From Phycisphaerae bacterium (GTDB taxonomy: Bacteria; Planctomycetota; Phycisphaerae; UBA1845), in assembly GCA_029260235.1 (NCBI GenBank), contig JAJDDP010000075.1, positions 1 to 46,261 of the forward strand: DNA of 46,261 nucleotides, in the 5' to 3' direction. Made by a program: the position numbers and the translations under genes. Under the pieces are notes generated by a model. The model was not told the origin of the DNA, ran no database searches, and saw only the letters and a program-made list of their open reading frames with translations. This document shows, one piece after another, positions 8,906-17,996 of the stretch; the first letter of the stretch is position 1, and each line of letters starts with the position of its first letter.

Positions 8906-10738
8906 TTGTTGAGGCTTGGGGCAGACAATCAACAGTTACGGACGACCGGCATCTTGGCTGGTCTCCTCGTAGTGGCTGTGGCACTTGGATTGAGCGGACA
9001 AGCTTGGGCGATGCAGCCCACAACTCAGCCAACTACCATGCCGACTTCGGCTCCTTCTGCTCAAGAAGTCTTGGAACAACAATTACCGGCGCCCGATACC
9101 TACTACGGCCTGTGGGTCTTGCTGCCACCCCTAGCCGCTATCGCGCTGACTATTGTGACACGTCAAGTCATAGCAGCCCTGTTTGTGGGTATGATCGTAG
9201 CGGCTTACATGCTCATGCCGGTCAGTACGGAGCATGCGGATACGTTCTTCTTGTTCCGTGGTTTTCGCATAGGCATCGAGCATTTCTTGATCGGGGCGAT
9301 TAAGGATGTCGATCACATCCAGGTGATCGTCTTTACACTGTCGATAGGAGCCATGGTCGGCGTACTGGGTGCCAATGGGGGGACACGATCTGTCGTGGAT
9401 GTGCTTTCTCGCTGGGCGGGTACATCGCGGCGGGCACAGTTCACGGGCTGGCTGGGCGGGCACGCCATCTTCTTTGACGACTATGCCAACACCATGATCC
9501 TAGGCCCCACGATGAGGCCGCTGTTTGATCGACTGCGGATTAGCCGGGCCAAGTTGGCCTATATCGTGGATTCCACGGCTGCTCCGGTTGCATCGCTGGC
9601 GCCGATCGGAGCCTGGATCGGTGCGGAGATCGGCTTCATCGGTGACGGACTCGACAAGGTTCGCGAGGCAGCACAAACAGCCGGTACAGCCATTCCGGAG
9701 TTTATCAACGAAACCAACGGCTATGCCGTTTTCATGGCCAGCATCGGCTATCGATTCTACGCGATCTTGGCCTTGGCCATGGTCTTGATCATCGCCCTGA
9801 CCCGGCGAGATTTTGGACCCATGAAGAAGGCGGAACGTCGTGCTCTTGAGCAAGGTGCCGGTGCCGAAGAAGCCCCGCAAGAGGATGGTCCCAAGGGCGC
9901 CTGGTGGCTGGCGTTCTTACCTGTTGCAACCATGGTGACCGTGACGGTGATCATTCTTGGCGTCACGGGCTACGCTGGGTTCCCAGAAGAGGAGACCCTA
10001 AAGGCCAGTACCCTCCAATATCTGCTGAAAGATGCCGATGCCTATGGTTCGATCCTCTACGGCGCGCTGGCAGGTTTGATCCTTTCGGTGCTACTGAGCA
10101 TGGCGACGCGCACGTTGTCCCTTCGCAAAGCAGCCGACGCGGGGCTGGATGGCATGACTAGAATGTTCCCAGCCATCGTCATCCTGGTACTGGCGTGGTC
10201 GCTCTCCCAGGCTACCAAGTCGCTTGAGTTGGGCAAAGTTGTTAGCGACCATTTGGAGCAAGCGAGTTTCCAGGCGGCCTTCTTACCCATGGCCGTCTTT
10301 GGAGCAGCCTGCCTCGTGTCATTCGCGACGGGCTCGAGTTGGGGAACGATGGGGATTCTCTGTCCCGCCGCCGTCGAGATCGCAGCCCGGCTTTGTGCCG
10401 GACTGGACGACGCGACGGCCATCCCGCTGTTCCATTCGACTGTTGGTGCCGTTTTGGCCGGGGCGATTTTTGGCGATCATTGTTCACCCATTAGCGACAC
10501 GACGGTGCTCTCAGCCATAGCGACCGATTGCAAACTAGAAGAGCACGTTTGGACGCAGATCCCCTACGCGCTGACGGCTGCGGCGGTCAGCGTTTTGGCG
10601 GGCAACGTGGTTTGCAATATCTATGGGTATCCATGGTGGGTGGGCATTGCGGCTGGAATCGCCGGGCTGATTCTGATCGTGTTCGTGGTCGGTCGTACCA
10701 GCCCCAGGCCGACGGAGCTGCCTGATCAAGCCCAGTAG
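8906..10738 (+). CDS. nhaC: NhaC-family Na+/H+ antiporter
   Basis: The product is a polytopic inner-membrane antiporter of 610 aa. The NhaC signature region HSTVGAVLAGAIFGDHCSP, followed by ISDTTVLSA, lies near residues 515-540, and the earlier motif GGHAIFFDDYANTMILGP (about 188-205) also fits the family. About twelve hydrophobic segments can be counted. The N terminus has a signal-like helix and then a Pro/Thr/Ser-rich periplasmic stretch (about 37-60) before the transport domain, making the protein longer than typical NhaC (about 450-500 aa). The start is the TTG at 8906, well spaced from GAGGAG at 8893-8898. It probably expels Na+ in exchange for H+; ion specificity cannot be read from sequence. 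Confidence 0.9.
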   Translation: MLRLGADNQQLRTTGILAGLLVVAVALGLSGQAWAMQPTTQPTTMPTSAPSAQEVLEQQLPAPDTYYGLWVLLPPLAAIALTIVTRQVIAALFVGMIVAAYMLMPVSTEHADTFFLFRGFRIGIEHFLIGAIKDVDHIQVIVFTLSIGAMVGVLGANGGTRSVVDVLSRWAGTSRRAQFTGWLGGHAIFFDDYANTMILGPTMRPLFDRLRISRAKLAYIVDSTAAPVASLAPIGAWIGAEIGFIGDGLDKVREAAQTAGTAIPEFINETNGYAVFMASIGYRFYAILALAMVLIIALTRRDFGPMKKAERRALEQGAGAEEAPQEDGPKGAWWLAFLPVATMVTVTVIILGVTGYAGFPEEETLKASTLQYLLKDADAYGSILYGALAGLILSVLLSMATRTLSLRKAADAGLDGMTRMFPAIVILVLAWSLSQATKSLELGKVVSDHLEQASFQAAFLPMAVFGAACLVSFATGSSWGTMGILCPAAVEIAARLCAGLDDATAIPLFHSTVGAVLAGAIFGDHCSPISDTTVLSAIATDCKLEEHVWTQIPYALTAAAVSVLAGNVVCNIYGYPWWVGIAAGIAGLILIVFVVGRTSPRPTELPDQAQ

Positions 10739-10755
10739 GGGCGACCGCATGGTAT

Positions 10756-11547
10756 GTGATCACTTTAGCTGCTACTTGCTTCTGGGATGACCGAGCGTTG
10801 AAGCGATTCTTCTTCCAGCCAATTGATGACCTAGCCTCCTGCATGGAACAGCAGTTCCTCAAAGGCCCGCACCGCCTCCGCGCAGTCTTGGCTGCCCTGA
10901 TCGCCGGCGCGATTTGCTGGTTCGTGTATGTCCCCATCCACGAACTGCTGCATGTGGCTGGCTGCGAATTGACCGGCGGCGACGTTTCTGAACTGGAGCT
11001 GCTGCCCAGGTACGGCGGCACCCTATTATCCCACGTGTTTTCGTTTGTGGTTCCTGCGGGTGATTACGCTGGCCGAGTGACTGGGTTCGAGACTTATGGC
11101 TCTGACCTCATCTACCTAGCCACCGACATTGCCCCCTTCTTGCTCTCCATCTTCATCGGCGTGCCTTTGATTCATCTCTGCATTCGCACACACAGGCCTT
11201 GGCTGTTTGGCCCGGCGATGATCCTTGGCCTGGCTCCGCTGTTCAACGTGATCGGCGATTACTATGAGATGGGTTCCATCATCACCACGCGCGTAGCCGG
11301 GTTCGTGTCGGGACAACCATCCACGCCCCTCTACGCCGCCATTCGATCAGACGACATCTTCCGGATCATTGAGCAGGTTACGACTAAGCCCGACGGCGAA
11401 GATGCCATCCAGTTCACCGGGGGCGAGTCGAAGGGGATGGCTGGCCTGCTCATCGCCGCTTCGGCGGTCATGGCCGTCGTGCTCGCCTTTGGAACTTATG
11501 CCTTGGGAACGCTGTTCGCCAAGCTGGTGGTCCGTCAACGGGAATGA
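10756..11547 (+). CDS. Membrane protein with HELLH zincin-like motif
   Basis: The 263-aa product is hydrophobic, with membrane segments at about residues 42-60, 122-142, 150-168 and 232-255. At the end of the first segment is PIHELLH (His62, Glu63, His66), the HExxH zinc signature also found in site-2-type and DUF3267 putative membrane peptidases. No clear third ligand of the NPDG type is seen. The GTG at 10756 is only 17 bp after nhaC. An ATG at 10843 would give a shorter protein that still includes HELLH; neither has a strong ribosome-binding site. It may be co-transcribed with nhaC. Peptidase activity is inferred from the motif alone. Confidence 0.65.
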   Translation: MITLAATCFWDDRALKRFFFQPIDDLASCMEQQFLKGPHRLRAVLAALIAGAICWFVYVPIHELLHVAGCELTGGDVSELELLPRYGGTLLSHVFSFVVPAGDYAGRVTGFETYGSDLIYLATDIAPFLLSIFIGVPLIHLCIRTHRPWLFGPAMILGLAPLFNVIGDYYEMGSIITTRVAGFVSGQPSTPLYAAIRSDDIFRIIEQVTTKPDGEDAIQFTGGESKGMAGLLIAASAVMAVVLAFGTYALGTLFAKLVVRQRE

Positions 11548-11610
11548 CAACCTCTCGATTGCAATGCTTCATCAGTTGACATCGCATCCGATGAACCAGA
11601 GCATGCGGGC

Positions 11611-12513
11611 ATGGAGAATCCAGCCATCGATACCGATGCCTTGCTGCTTCGTACGCGCCATCTTGCCGACTTGGCCTACGCAGAGGACATGGCGGAGCGG
11701 GGTGATATCACCAGTGCCTTGATGCTACCGGAGAACGGACCGGCTGAGGACCAACTCGTCGCCCGGCAACCCGGGATCTTGGCCGGTCGATTGATCGCAG
11801 GTCAAGTCTTGTCAGCCTATGGGGATGAGGTTCAATTGGACTGGATCGCCGGCGTAGATGACGGCCAATCCTTCACCGCCGGCACGGTGCTGGCGGCGGT
11901 GAGTGGGCCGGTCAATTCTGTACTCTCGGTAGAGCGCGTCTTGCTCAACTTCCTCCAGCGTCTCTGCGGCGTAGCCACCGCAACGCACAAATATGTCGAA
12001 GCTGTGGCGGGTACGTGCGCCAAGATTTGTGATACGCGGAAAACCCTGCCGGGCTGGCGACTGCTCGACAAGTACGCCGTTCATTGTGGCGGCGGCTGCA
12101 ACCACCGGATGGGCTTGTTCGACGCCATCCTGATCAAGGACAACCACTTATCCGGCGTACCCTCGCAGAGGTTGGCTAGTGCGGTATTTGCGATGCTCAA
12201 TCGAGCGGCAGCGCTTCAACCACCGCCGGAATTTGTCGAAATCGAAGCCGACACGCTCGAACAGGCTGAGCAATTGTTCAGCGTTGTTGGTGTAGACTAC
12301 GTCTTGTTGGACAACTTCAGTCTGGAAGATCTACGGCGAGCGGTTGAACTGCGCGATTCGCTCGGCCTGAAAGGCAAGGTCGCCCTGGAAGCTTCGGGTG
12401 GTATCACCTTGGACACGGTTCGCCCGGTGGCAGAAACAGGCGTGGAGCGCATCTCAGTTGGGGCGATCACCCACTCGGTGCCTGCGCTTGATCTATCCCT
12501 CGACGCGAAATGA
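11611..12513 (+). CDS. nadC: Nicotinate-nucleotide pyrophosphorylase (carboxylating)
   Basis: NadC (quinolinate phosphoribosyltransferase) converts quinolinate and PRPP to nicotinate mononucleotide, CO2 and PPi in de novo NAD synthesis. The 300-aa product contains the family's most conserved stretch: VLNFLQRLCGVAT-like sequence at about 109-123, CDTRKTLPGWR (140-150), KYAVHCGGGCNHRMGLFD (154-171), and LIKDNH (174-179). The C-terminal phosphate-binding segment EASGGITLDTV and VERISVGAITHS are also present. It starts 63 bp after the HELLH protein and ends convergent to the M16 operon. No nadA or nadB is in the window. Confidence 0.96.
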   Translation: MENPAIDTDALLLRTRHLADLAYAEDMAERGDITSALMLPENGPAEDQLVARQPGILAGRLIAGQVLSAYGDEVQLDWIAGVDDGQSFTAGTVLAAVSGPVNSVLSVERVLLNFLQRLCGVATATHKYVEAVAGTCAKICDTRKTLPGWRLLDKYAVHCGGGCNHRMGLFDAILIKDNHLSGVPSQRLASAVFAMLNRAAALQPPPEFVEIEADTLEQAEQLFSVVGVDYVLLDNFSLEDLRRAVELRDSLGLKGKVALEASGGITLDTVRPVAETGVERISVGAITHSVPALDLSLDAK

Positions 12514-12539
12514 ACCGATAGATCGACCTCGCTTGAGCC

Positions 12540-13988
12540 TTACTCGACCGGAATGGCATGGTCCGGCTTGACCACCGTGACCGGGGCGATCTCTTCGAGG
12601 CTTGCTTTGACTTGGGCGGCGTCGCCCACAACGATGATGGCTAAGTGGGCTGCATCAATTCGCTTGCGGGCAAACTTGCTCACCTCTGCACTGGAATAGC
12701 TGTTGATCTTCTTGAAGTAAGTCTCGTAGTAGTTGTTGGGCAAGCCGTAGAATTTTAAGTTGAACACCTTGGATGCTACCTGCCTTGGTGTTTCCAGGGA
12801 CAGAGCGAATTTTCCTGTCAGGTAGCTTTTTGAATCCGACAACTCCTCTTTGGTTGGCGGGTCGGTCTGCATCGATTGGATCACGTCTAAGACAGCCTTG
12901 ACCGTGTCTGCCGTAGTTTCGTTCTTGGTAAAGGTAGAGGCCATCATGTGCCCCAGTTCTTTGCCAGCATGAAAGCTGCCCCCGGCGCCGTAAGACAGGC
13001 CTTCCTCTATACGAACGGTTGAGTTTAGCCGGCTATTGAACCCGCCTCCAAAAACTTGGTTGAAGACCTCGCCAACAAAATAGTCGGCGTCCGTCCTCTT
13101 GTAGCCGGCTTGTCCGACGCGGATATGGCTTTGCGTGGATCCGGGGCGATCAACTAGATAGATGCGCGTCTCTCGCAGTTTTGGCGGCGGCGGGACGTCG
13201 AGAACGGCGACCTCGCACTTCGACCAATCGCCAAAGAACTTGCTGGCCAACTCCATGGCTTGCTCAGGTTTGATGTCGCCACTGAAGACCAGTATGGAGT
13301 TGTTGGGCAGATAGTGCTGCTTGTGGAAGGCGGCCAGATCATCCCGCGTAATGTTGGGTAGCGAATCCGTCGTACCTTCGGTGGGGTTTGCCCGGTAGTG
13401 TCGTCCGTAGATTCGCTTGTCGAATTCCCGCCCAGCCCAGTACTTTCCGTCCGATTCAGCCATGTGCAGGCCGTTGAGATCCTGAGAAATCTGCCGGCGA
13501 AATTCGCGCTCAGGAAAAATGGGTCGACGAATCACCTCTGCCATGGTGTTGACGGCGAGTTCAATGTGGTCCACCAAGCAACCAGCTGATACTACGGAGG
13601 TTTCGTGACCGGCCGATCCGTTAAGGTTGATGGCGTGTGAATCCAACATCTCAGCAAGCGTCTCGTCGTCGTGATCCTCTGTGCCCTGATGCAGCATCGA
13701 CGCGGTTTCAGAGGCGGTTCCAGCCTTGCCCGCCTCATCGAACTTGGCCCCGGCTAACAAGTACCAGCTGACCGAAACCCAGGGGATTTCATCGCTGGTG
13801 ACCACCACGACCTCCATGCCGTTGTCCAACTTCTGGCTGAAAGGCGTGGGTAGCTCAGAAGGTGCCAGCGGCGGGGCAGCCGGGGCTTCTGTCGGAAAAC
13901 CAGGCGGCGCCTCAATCGGCTGAGCCTGAACAGCTGACCCAAACAACGGGGCCAAGGCTACAATCATGGCAAGCTTCGCAATACTCAC
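12540..13988 (-). CDS. M16-family peptidase-like subunit, non-catalytic
   Basis: This exported protein of 482 aa has an N-terminal signal peptide (residues about 1-22, ending AQA) and a Pro/Ala-rich linker before the M16 fold. The position where M16 enzymes carry HxxEH reads ETASMLHQGTEDH, so the zinc site is absent, while the C-terminal part keeps the family pattern (FGGGFNSRLN at about 305-330, and LSYGAGG). This is the usual arrangement in two-gene M16 systems, where one subunit is catalytic and the other contributes to substrate binding. Its GTG start overlaps the stop of the upstream catalytic gene (GTGA), so the two are translationally coupled. A periplasmic heterodimer is inferred. Confidence 0.88.
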   Translation of the reverse strand: MSIAKLAMIVALAPLFGSAVQAQPIEAPPGFPTEAPAAPPLAPSELPTPFSQKLDNGMEVVVVTSDEIPWVSVSWYLLAGAKFDEAGKAGTASETASMLHQGTEDHDDETLAEMLDSHAINLNGSAGHETSVVSAGCLVDHIELAVNTMAEVIRRPIFPEREFRRQISQDLNGLHMAESDGKYWAGREFDKRIYGRHYRANPTEGTTDSLPNITRDDLAAFHKQHYLPNNSILVFSGDIKPEQAMELASKFFGDWSKCEVAVLDVPPPPKLRETRIYLVDRPGSTQSHIRVGQAGYKRTDADYFVGEVFNQVFGGGFNSRLNSTVRIEEGLSYGAGGSFHAGKELGHMMASTFTKNETTADTVKAVLDVIQSMQTDPPTKEELSDSKSYLTGKFALSLETPRQVASKVFNLKFYGLPNNYYETYFKKINSYSSAEVSKFARKRIDAAHLAIIVVGDAAQVKASLEEIAPVTVVKPDHAIPVE

Positions 13989-15433
13989 GAATCCGACTCC
14001 TTCGTCTTGGATGATTCTTCGCTCTTGTTCTCTGACTTAGGCTGGGATTCATCGGCGGTCTTGTTTTTCTTTCCGCCAAGCTTGCCAAACCAGTTGAGTG
14101 CTTTGGACGTCAGCGATACGGGCCTTACCACTAGCGTCATTCGACTCTGCGGATTGAAGTACTTCCGGGCAGCCTGCAGCACGTCTTCCCGCGAGACAGC
14201 CATCATCTCTGCGTACTCGCGGTTGACGATGCTGATGTCATCTTGCACAACGGCTGCGTAACCGAGTTTCTGGGCCTTGCCTGAAACCGTGGTTTGTCCC
14301 TGCACCGTTTGAGCAGCGATTTGATTCCGGGCTTTGACCAACTCTGACTCGGTGATGCCCGAAGCCAACACCAAATCCAGCTGTTCGATCAAGGCAGACT
14401 CGACTTCTTCGGGCGTCGATCCCATCTTCACCACCGCGCCCAACGCCCAAAGTCCATCTTGCTCAAGCGTGAAGGTGCCAGACATGGCGAACATGGCCAC
14501 CTCGAGATCCTTGACCAGCTTCTTGTAGACCCGGCCGCTCTCACCGCCGCTGAGCACGCGGTCCAGGACGGCTAACGCGTGCCGGTCCTTGTCTCTAGCG
14601 TTGCAGACACGATGAGCGATGCCGACTATAGCTAGCGGTCCCTTATTTTCAGGGATGTCGAGTCGGCGCGGCTCGGTCACCGGCGGTTCGACGATGGTGA
14701 CCTGCGGCGGATCGGGCGAGCGCGGTATCCAGCCAAAATAGTCCTTGGCTTTCTTGAGAATGGTGTCGGTCTTGACATCGCCTACTACGACCAATGTCGC
14801 GTTGTTGGGTACGTAATAAGTGTTCCAAAAGGTCTGCAACTCCTCGGTGGCGGCTGCGTTGAGATGATCAAGGTTGCCGATGGGAGTCCAGGCGTAGGGG
14901 TGTTGGCCAAAAACGAATGGAAGAACCTTGTTCGGCAACGTGCCATAGGGAGGATCGGACACGCCGAGGCGAAACTCCTCCTTGACCACTTCGCGCTCGG
15001 TGTGAAAATAATCCTCGGTGATTTTCAACCGAGCCATCCGCTCCGCTTCAAGCCAAAAGGTGAGGTCCACTTGGTTAGAGGGGACTTCCTGAATGTACAC
15101 CGTTTGATCGAAGGCGGTGTATCCGTTGACGTTGCCACCGAATCGCCGCAGATACTTGAAATGATCTTCTGGCCCGATGCGGTCCGTGCCTCGAAACATC
15201 ATGTGCTCGAACATGTGAGCGAATCCGGTCCGGTCGGGCTGTTCGTCCTTACTACCGACATGGTACCAGACCTGTATCGCCGCGATCGGGGCGGAGTGAT
15301 CCTCCATCACAATGACCCGCAGGCCGTTGTGCAGGGTGTGGTCGGTGTAGTTCCACTGGCCGGCCAGAATCACCTGAGTGGTGGCGAGCACTAGCAGGAC
15401 TGTTAAGCGCTTGGTGATCTTACATGTGTTCAT
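13985..15433 (-). CDS. M16-family zinc metallopeptidase, catalytic subunit
   Basis: The 482-aa product has a signal peptide (about 1-24, ending ILA) and a complete M16 active site: HMFEH with zinc ligands His73 and His77 and catalytic Glu76, plus the distal Glu in EREVVKEEFR (about 146-153). The second half has the R/Y region (SGGESGRVYKKLV) of the family. The C terminus is a Lys/Glu/Ser-rich tail of about 35 residues, unusual for the family and perhaps unstructured. It is probably secreted to the periplasm and cuts peptides or small proteins together with the product of the overlapping downstream gene. No pqq genes are nearby, so there is no reason to link it to PQQ. Confidence 0.93.
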   Translation of the reverse strand: MNTCKITKRLTVLLVLATTQVILAGQWNYTDHTLHNGLRVIVMEDHSAPIAAIQVWYHVGSKDEQPDRTGFAHMFEHMMFRGTDRIGPEDHFKYLRRFGGNVNGYTAFDQTVYIQEVPSNQVDLTFWLEAERMARLKITEDYFHTEREVVKEEFRLGVSDPPYGTLPNKVLPFVFGQHPYAWTPIGNLDHLNAAATEELQTFWNTYYVPNNATLVVVGDVKTDTILKKAKDYFGWIPRSPDPPQVTIVEPPVTEPRRLDIPENKGPLAIVGIAHRVCNARDKDRHALAVLDRVLSGGESGRVYKKLVKDLEVAMFAMSGTFTLEQDGLWALGAVVKMGSTPEEVESALIEQLDLVLASGITESELVKARNQIAAQTVQGQTTVSGKAQKLGYAAVVQDDISIVNREYAEMMAVSREDVLQAARKYFNPQSRMTLVVRPVSLTSKALNWFGKLGGKKNKTADESQPKSENKSEESSKTKESDS

Positions 15434-15563
15434 AGCCGGAATCTTAGGCGCAGTCTCAAGGGGCGTAAATGGTTGGTTGGTGGGAACTTGTCGGCCCGGA
15501 TTGGCCCAGTGAAGGGGGCAATTGGTGGTCGGCGGGTACTCGGTTGGCCGATACCGCTAGTGT

Positions 15564-16673
15564 ATGAGCGTGCTAGACCATGCAAGGCCCGTGCTGGCAG
15601 GGGGAGGCCCTCCAGAAGTTGGACGCCCATCAGCCGATGACGGTCGCGTGCGGGTGTATTTTACAACCGATGTTGAATGCAGCGTGGGCGGGGCGTTTGC
15701 AGACTCAGCCCATCGCCCCTGGGGGTATGACTTGAGGTTTCACGGTCGATTCGCCAATCAGTCGCGAGACTGGGGCGTCGGCTTCATCATGGATTCGCTC
15801 GAACGCTATGGCTTTTCAGGGACTTTTTTTGTGGAAGCGTTTTGCGAGCGGTATTTCGGGCGAGAGGGGTTGAGCTCTGCCTGCGCCGCGATGTTAGAGC
15901 GAGGCCACGATGTGCAGCTGCACTTGCATCCGGTGATGTTGGACCTGGAGCCAGGGGCCGTGCGGCAGGTGCATCGACACAGCGACGATTTTTGGGCCTA
16001 TGGGGTCGACGAACAAGAAGCCATGCTAGCCGATGGGATCGCCATTCTTCGAGACTGCGGGGTGAAGGACTTGGTGGCTTTTCGGGCAGGGAATTTCTCG
16101 GCCAACGCCTCGACTTGGCGGGCGATGAATCGGGTCGGACTGACCGTGGGGAGCAACATGAATCTTGCCTATCTGGGCGAAGGTCCACGGGGCGGAACCT
16201 GTCGATTGCCCGAGGAGCCAAGGCGCAACGATTTGTTTGCGGTCGAGGGCCAGGCGGGGTTGTTAGAACTGCCCATCACCAGCGTCTGGGCAATGGGGCC
16301 TCGCGGGCGAGGGGAGATGCGCCATTTGGCTATCCCAGCTCTGAGTTCGGCTGAGTTGATCCAGAGTTTGCAGTTAGCCCGGGCGTCGGGGATTGTCCAG
16401 GTGACGTTGATTTTGCATTCCTTTGATTTTGCCCATTTGGACGATCCGATTGCAGGCACGGGCAGACCCATCATGACCCATGTGCGGCGGTTAGAGCGAT
16501 TGTGCCAATGGTTGGATGGCCAGCGCGACGCGTTCGTGGTGAGGACCGTGGGCGAGTTGGCAGGCCGGCAGGTTGGTGATCGATCCGCTGACGATCCAGT
16601 GCCGCGTACGAGCAAATGGCGTGGGTATGCTAGGCAATTGGAGCAACTCTCGACGCGGTGGGCGTTCGGTTGA
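15564..16673 (+). CDS. Polysaccharide deacetylase-family (NodB-like) protein
   Basis: The 369-aa product has the NodB/CE4 layout: the strand-1 Asp motif YFTTDVE (Asp36), a metal-site motif GHDVQLHLHP (114-123) offering several His, and the later motif AFRAGNFSAN (about 174-183) matching the CE4 motif-3 RxG. The C-terminal part contains LILHSFDF, a typical last-strand His. It probably removes acetyl groups from N-acetylated sugars in a cell-surface polymer; no signal peptide is present, so a cytoplasmic or glycan-precursor role is possible. The ATG at 15564 lacks a clear ribosome-binding site, and the first ~28 residues look non-conserved. It converges with the ATP-grasp/PHP pair, 6 bp away. 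Confidence 0.82.
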   Translation: MSVLDHARPVLAGGGPPEVGRPSADDGRVRVYFTTDVECSVGGAFADSAHRPWGYDLRFHGRFANQSRDWGVGFIMDSLERYGFSGTFFVEAFCERYFGREGLSSACAAMLERGHDVQLHLHPVMLDLEPGAVRQVHRHSDDFWAYGVDEQEAMLADGIAILRDCGVKDLVAFRAGNFSANASTWRAMNRVGLTVGSNMNLAYLGEGPRGGTCRLPEEPRRNDLFAVEGQAGLLELPITSVWAMGPRGRGEMRHLAIPALSSAELIQSLQLARASGIVQVTLILHSFDFAHLDDPIAGTGRPIMTHVRRLERLCQWLDGQRDAFVVRTVGELAGRQVGDRSADDPVPRTSKWRGYARQLEQLSTRWAFG

Positions 16674-16679
16674 TGGCGA

Positions 16680-17996
16680 TTAACCAATCAGGCTGTGCTC
16701 AGGCTCTTGACCTGACGGGAAGGGCTGCGATTGTTCGGCGTGCCTTCTCTTGATCAGCGAACACAAGGATTGCCTCAGTGCTGAACCTATCCGTCGTACG
16801 GCTTTGGCGGCAACGTGGTAGAGGTCGACGAGGGCTGGTTTGGGGTCGTTTGAGGTGGCGAGGTAGTGGCGGGTCTTCGGGTTCAAGGTGGTGGCTAGGA
16901 CGGACAGGGTCTCGACGAGTTTGTTGAAGCGTAGTGCCTTGTTTTGGATGTATTTTGGCTGGAACAAGATCCTAGCCAAGCGTTTGATCTCGGGGATGGC
17001 GTAGCGGCATCGCAGATCAGGGCGGTATTGCGGTTGCCGGGCGATGACTTTGAGCGCCCGGGATTGGTAAGTAGCCCAAGCGAAGTGGGCACCCGCATGG
17101 TAGGCTAGGGGTTGGCTACCCCAAAAGCGTCCATTGATTTCCATGAACACAGCCCGGCCGGATCGGGCGTCAAAACGGTATTCTACCTGAGCGGGGCCTT
17201 GCCATTTCAGGCGTTGCAACAAGGCCACCGACCGGGCCATCAGGTCGGTATGCTCAGTGAGTGCCACGCTTTGACACAATGTGGAAACGCCGCCCTCCGG
17301 AGGCCACTCGTGCAGACGCAAATGCTGAAATTGCAGAATGGGCTTTCCGTCGTGCATGAGGATCATCTGACCCAAACCTTGACCCGGGCAGAATGACTGA
17401 AGCATAGGATAGGCTTCGATGGCAGCGTAGCGCTGCATGGCCTGGATAAGGGCAGCTTCGTCGTAGCAGTACTCTGCCTTGTGGAATTCCAGATGATGGG
17501 CTTGCAAGAGCGGCGTGATCTGTTCAGGGCAAGCCCACTTCAGAATGACCGGATAGGTCAAATTTTTAGATTCGCAGCGCAGTTGTTCGATGGATTCGAC
17601 GGTGAGGCTGTCGGGTACTTGCAGGCCCACCTGCTGGGCTTGGCGACAGGCCGACGCTTTGTCGAGAACGCGGGCCAAGGCATCAGCCGTGGGGTAGAGC
17701 GGCTTGGTGTGGGGCAGGTGGGCTGCGTTTTGGTTCAGGAAGAGGATATCATCTTCGGACACGGTCATCAGGCAGGCAGAATCGAGGCCCTCTGCGATTT
17801 GGTTGATCAAGGTGACGGTGGTGCGGTCCCGCCGGGCATGGATGTAGCCCTTGGTCAGGTAGCGTGAGTACAGGCCGACCGAACGGGCGGATGCACCGAT
17901 GCCGTAAACGGGCACTCCGTGCTCACCCAATTCGCGGATCAGGGTCAGGCCTATCGGCGAATCGACGCCCAAGATGATGACGGGTGGATGGGGCAT
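16680..17996 (-). CDS. ATP-grasp family ligase-like protein
   Basis: The 438-aa product begins with a Rossmann-like pre-ATP-grasp domain (VIILGVDSPIGLTLIRELGEHG, residues 6-27 in part). The central ATP-grasp fold has the ATP-binding Lys in YPVILKWACP (Lys153), and metal ligands in QVEYRFD (Glu272) and VFMEINGRFWGS (Glu286, Asn288). This resembles carbamoyl-phosphate-synthase-like carboxylate-amine ligases. The final ~130 residues are basic and not recognised. It starts in a TAATG overlap with the upstream PHP gene, so the two are co-translated. The acceptor and amine are unknown; the context with PHP and deacetylase genes suggests modification of a surface glycan or small molecule, which is inference. 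Confidence 0.82.
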   Translation of the reverse strand: MPHPPVIILGVDSPIGLTLIRELGEHGVPVYGIGASARSVGLYSRYLTKGYIHARRDRTTVTLINQIAEGLDSACLMTVSEDDILFLNQNAAHLPHTKPLYPTADALARVLDKASACRQAQQVGLQVPDSLTVESIEQLRCESKNLTYPVILKWACPEQITPLLQAHHLEFHKAEYCYDEAALIQAMQRYAAIEAYPMLQSFCPGQGLGQMILMHDGKPILQFQHLRLHEWPPEGGVSTLCQSVALTEHTDLMARSVALLQRLKWQGPAQVEYRFDARSGRAVFMEINGRFWGSQPLAYHAGAHFAWATYQSRALKVIARQPQYRPDLRCRYAIPEIKRLARILFQPKYIQNKALRFNKLVETLSVLATTLNPKTRHYLATSNDPKPALVDLYHVAAKAVRRIGSALRQSLCSLIKRRHAEQSQPFPSGQEPEHSLIG

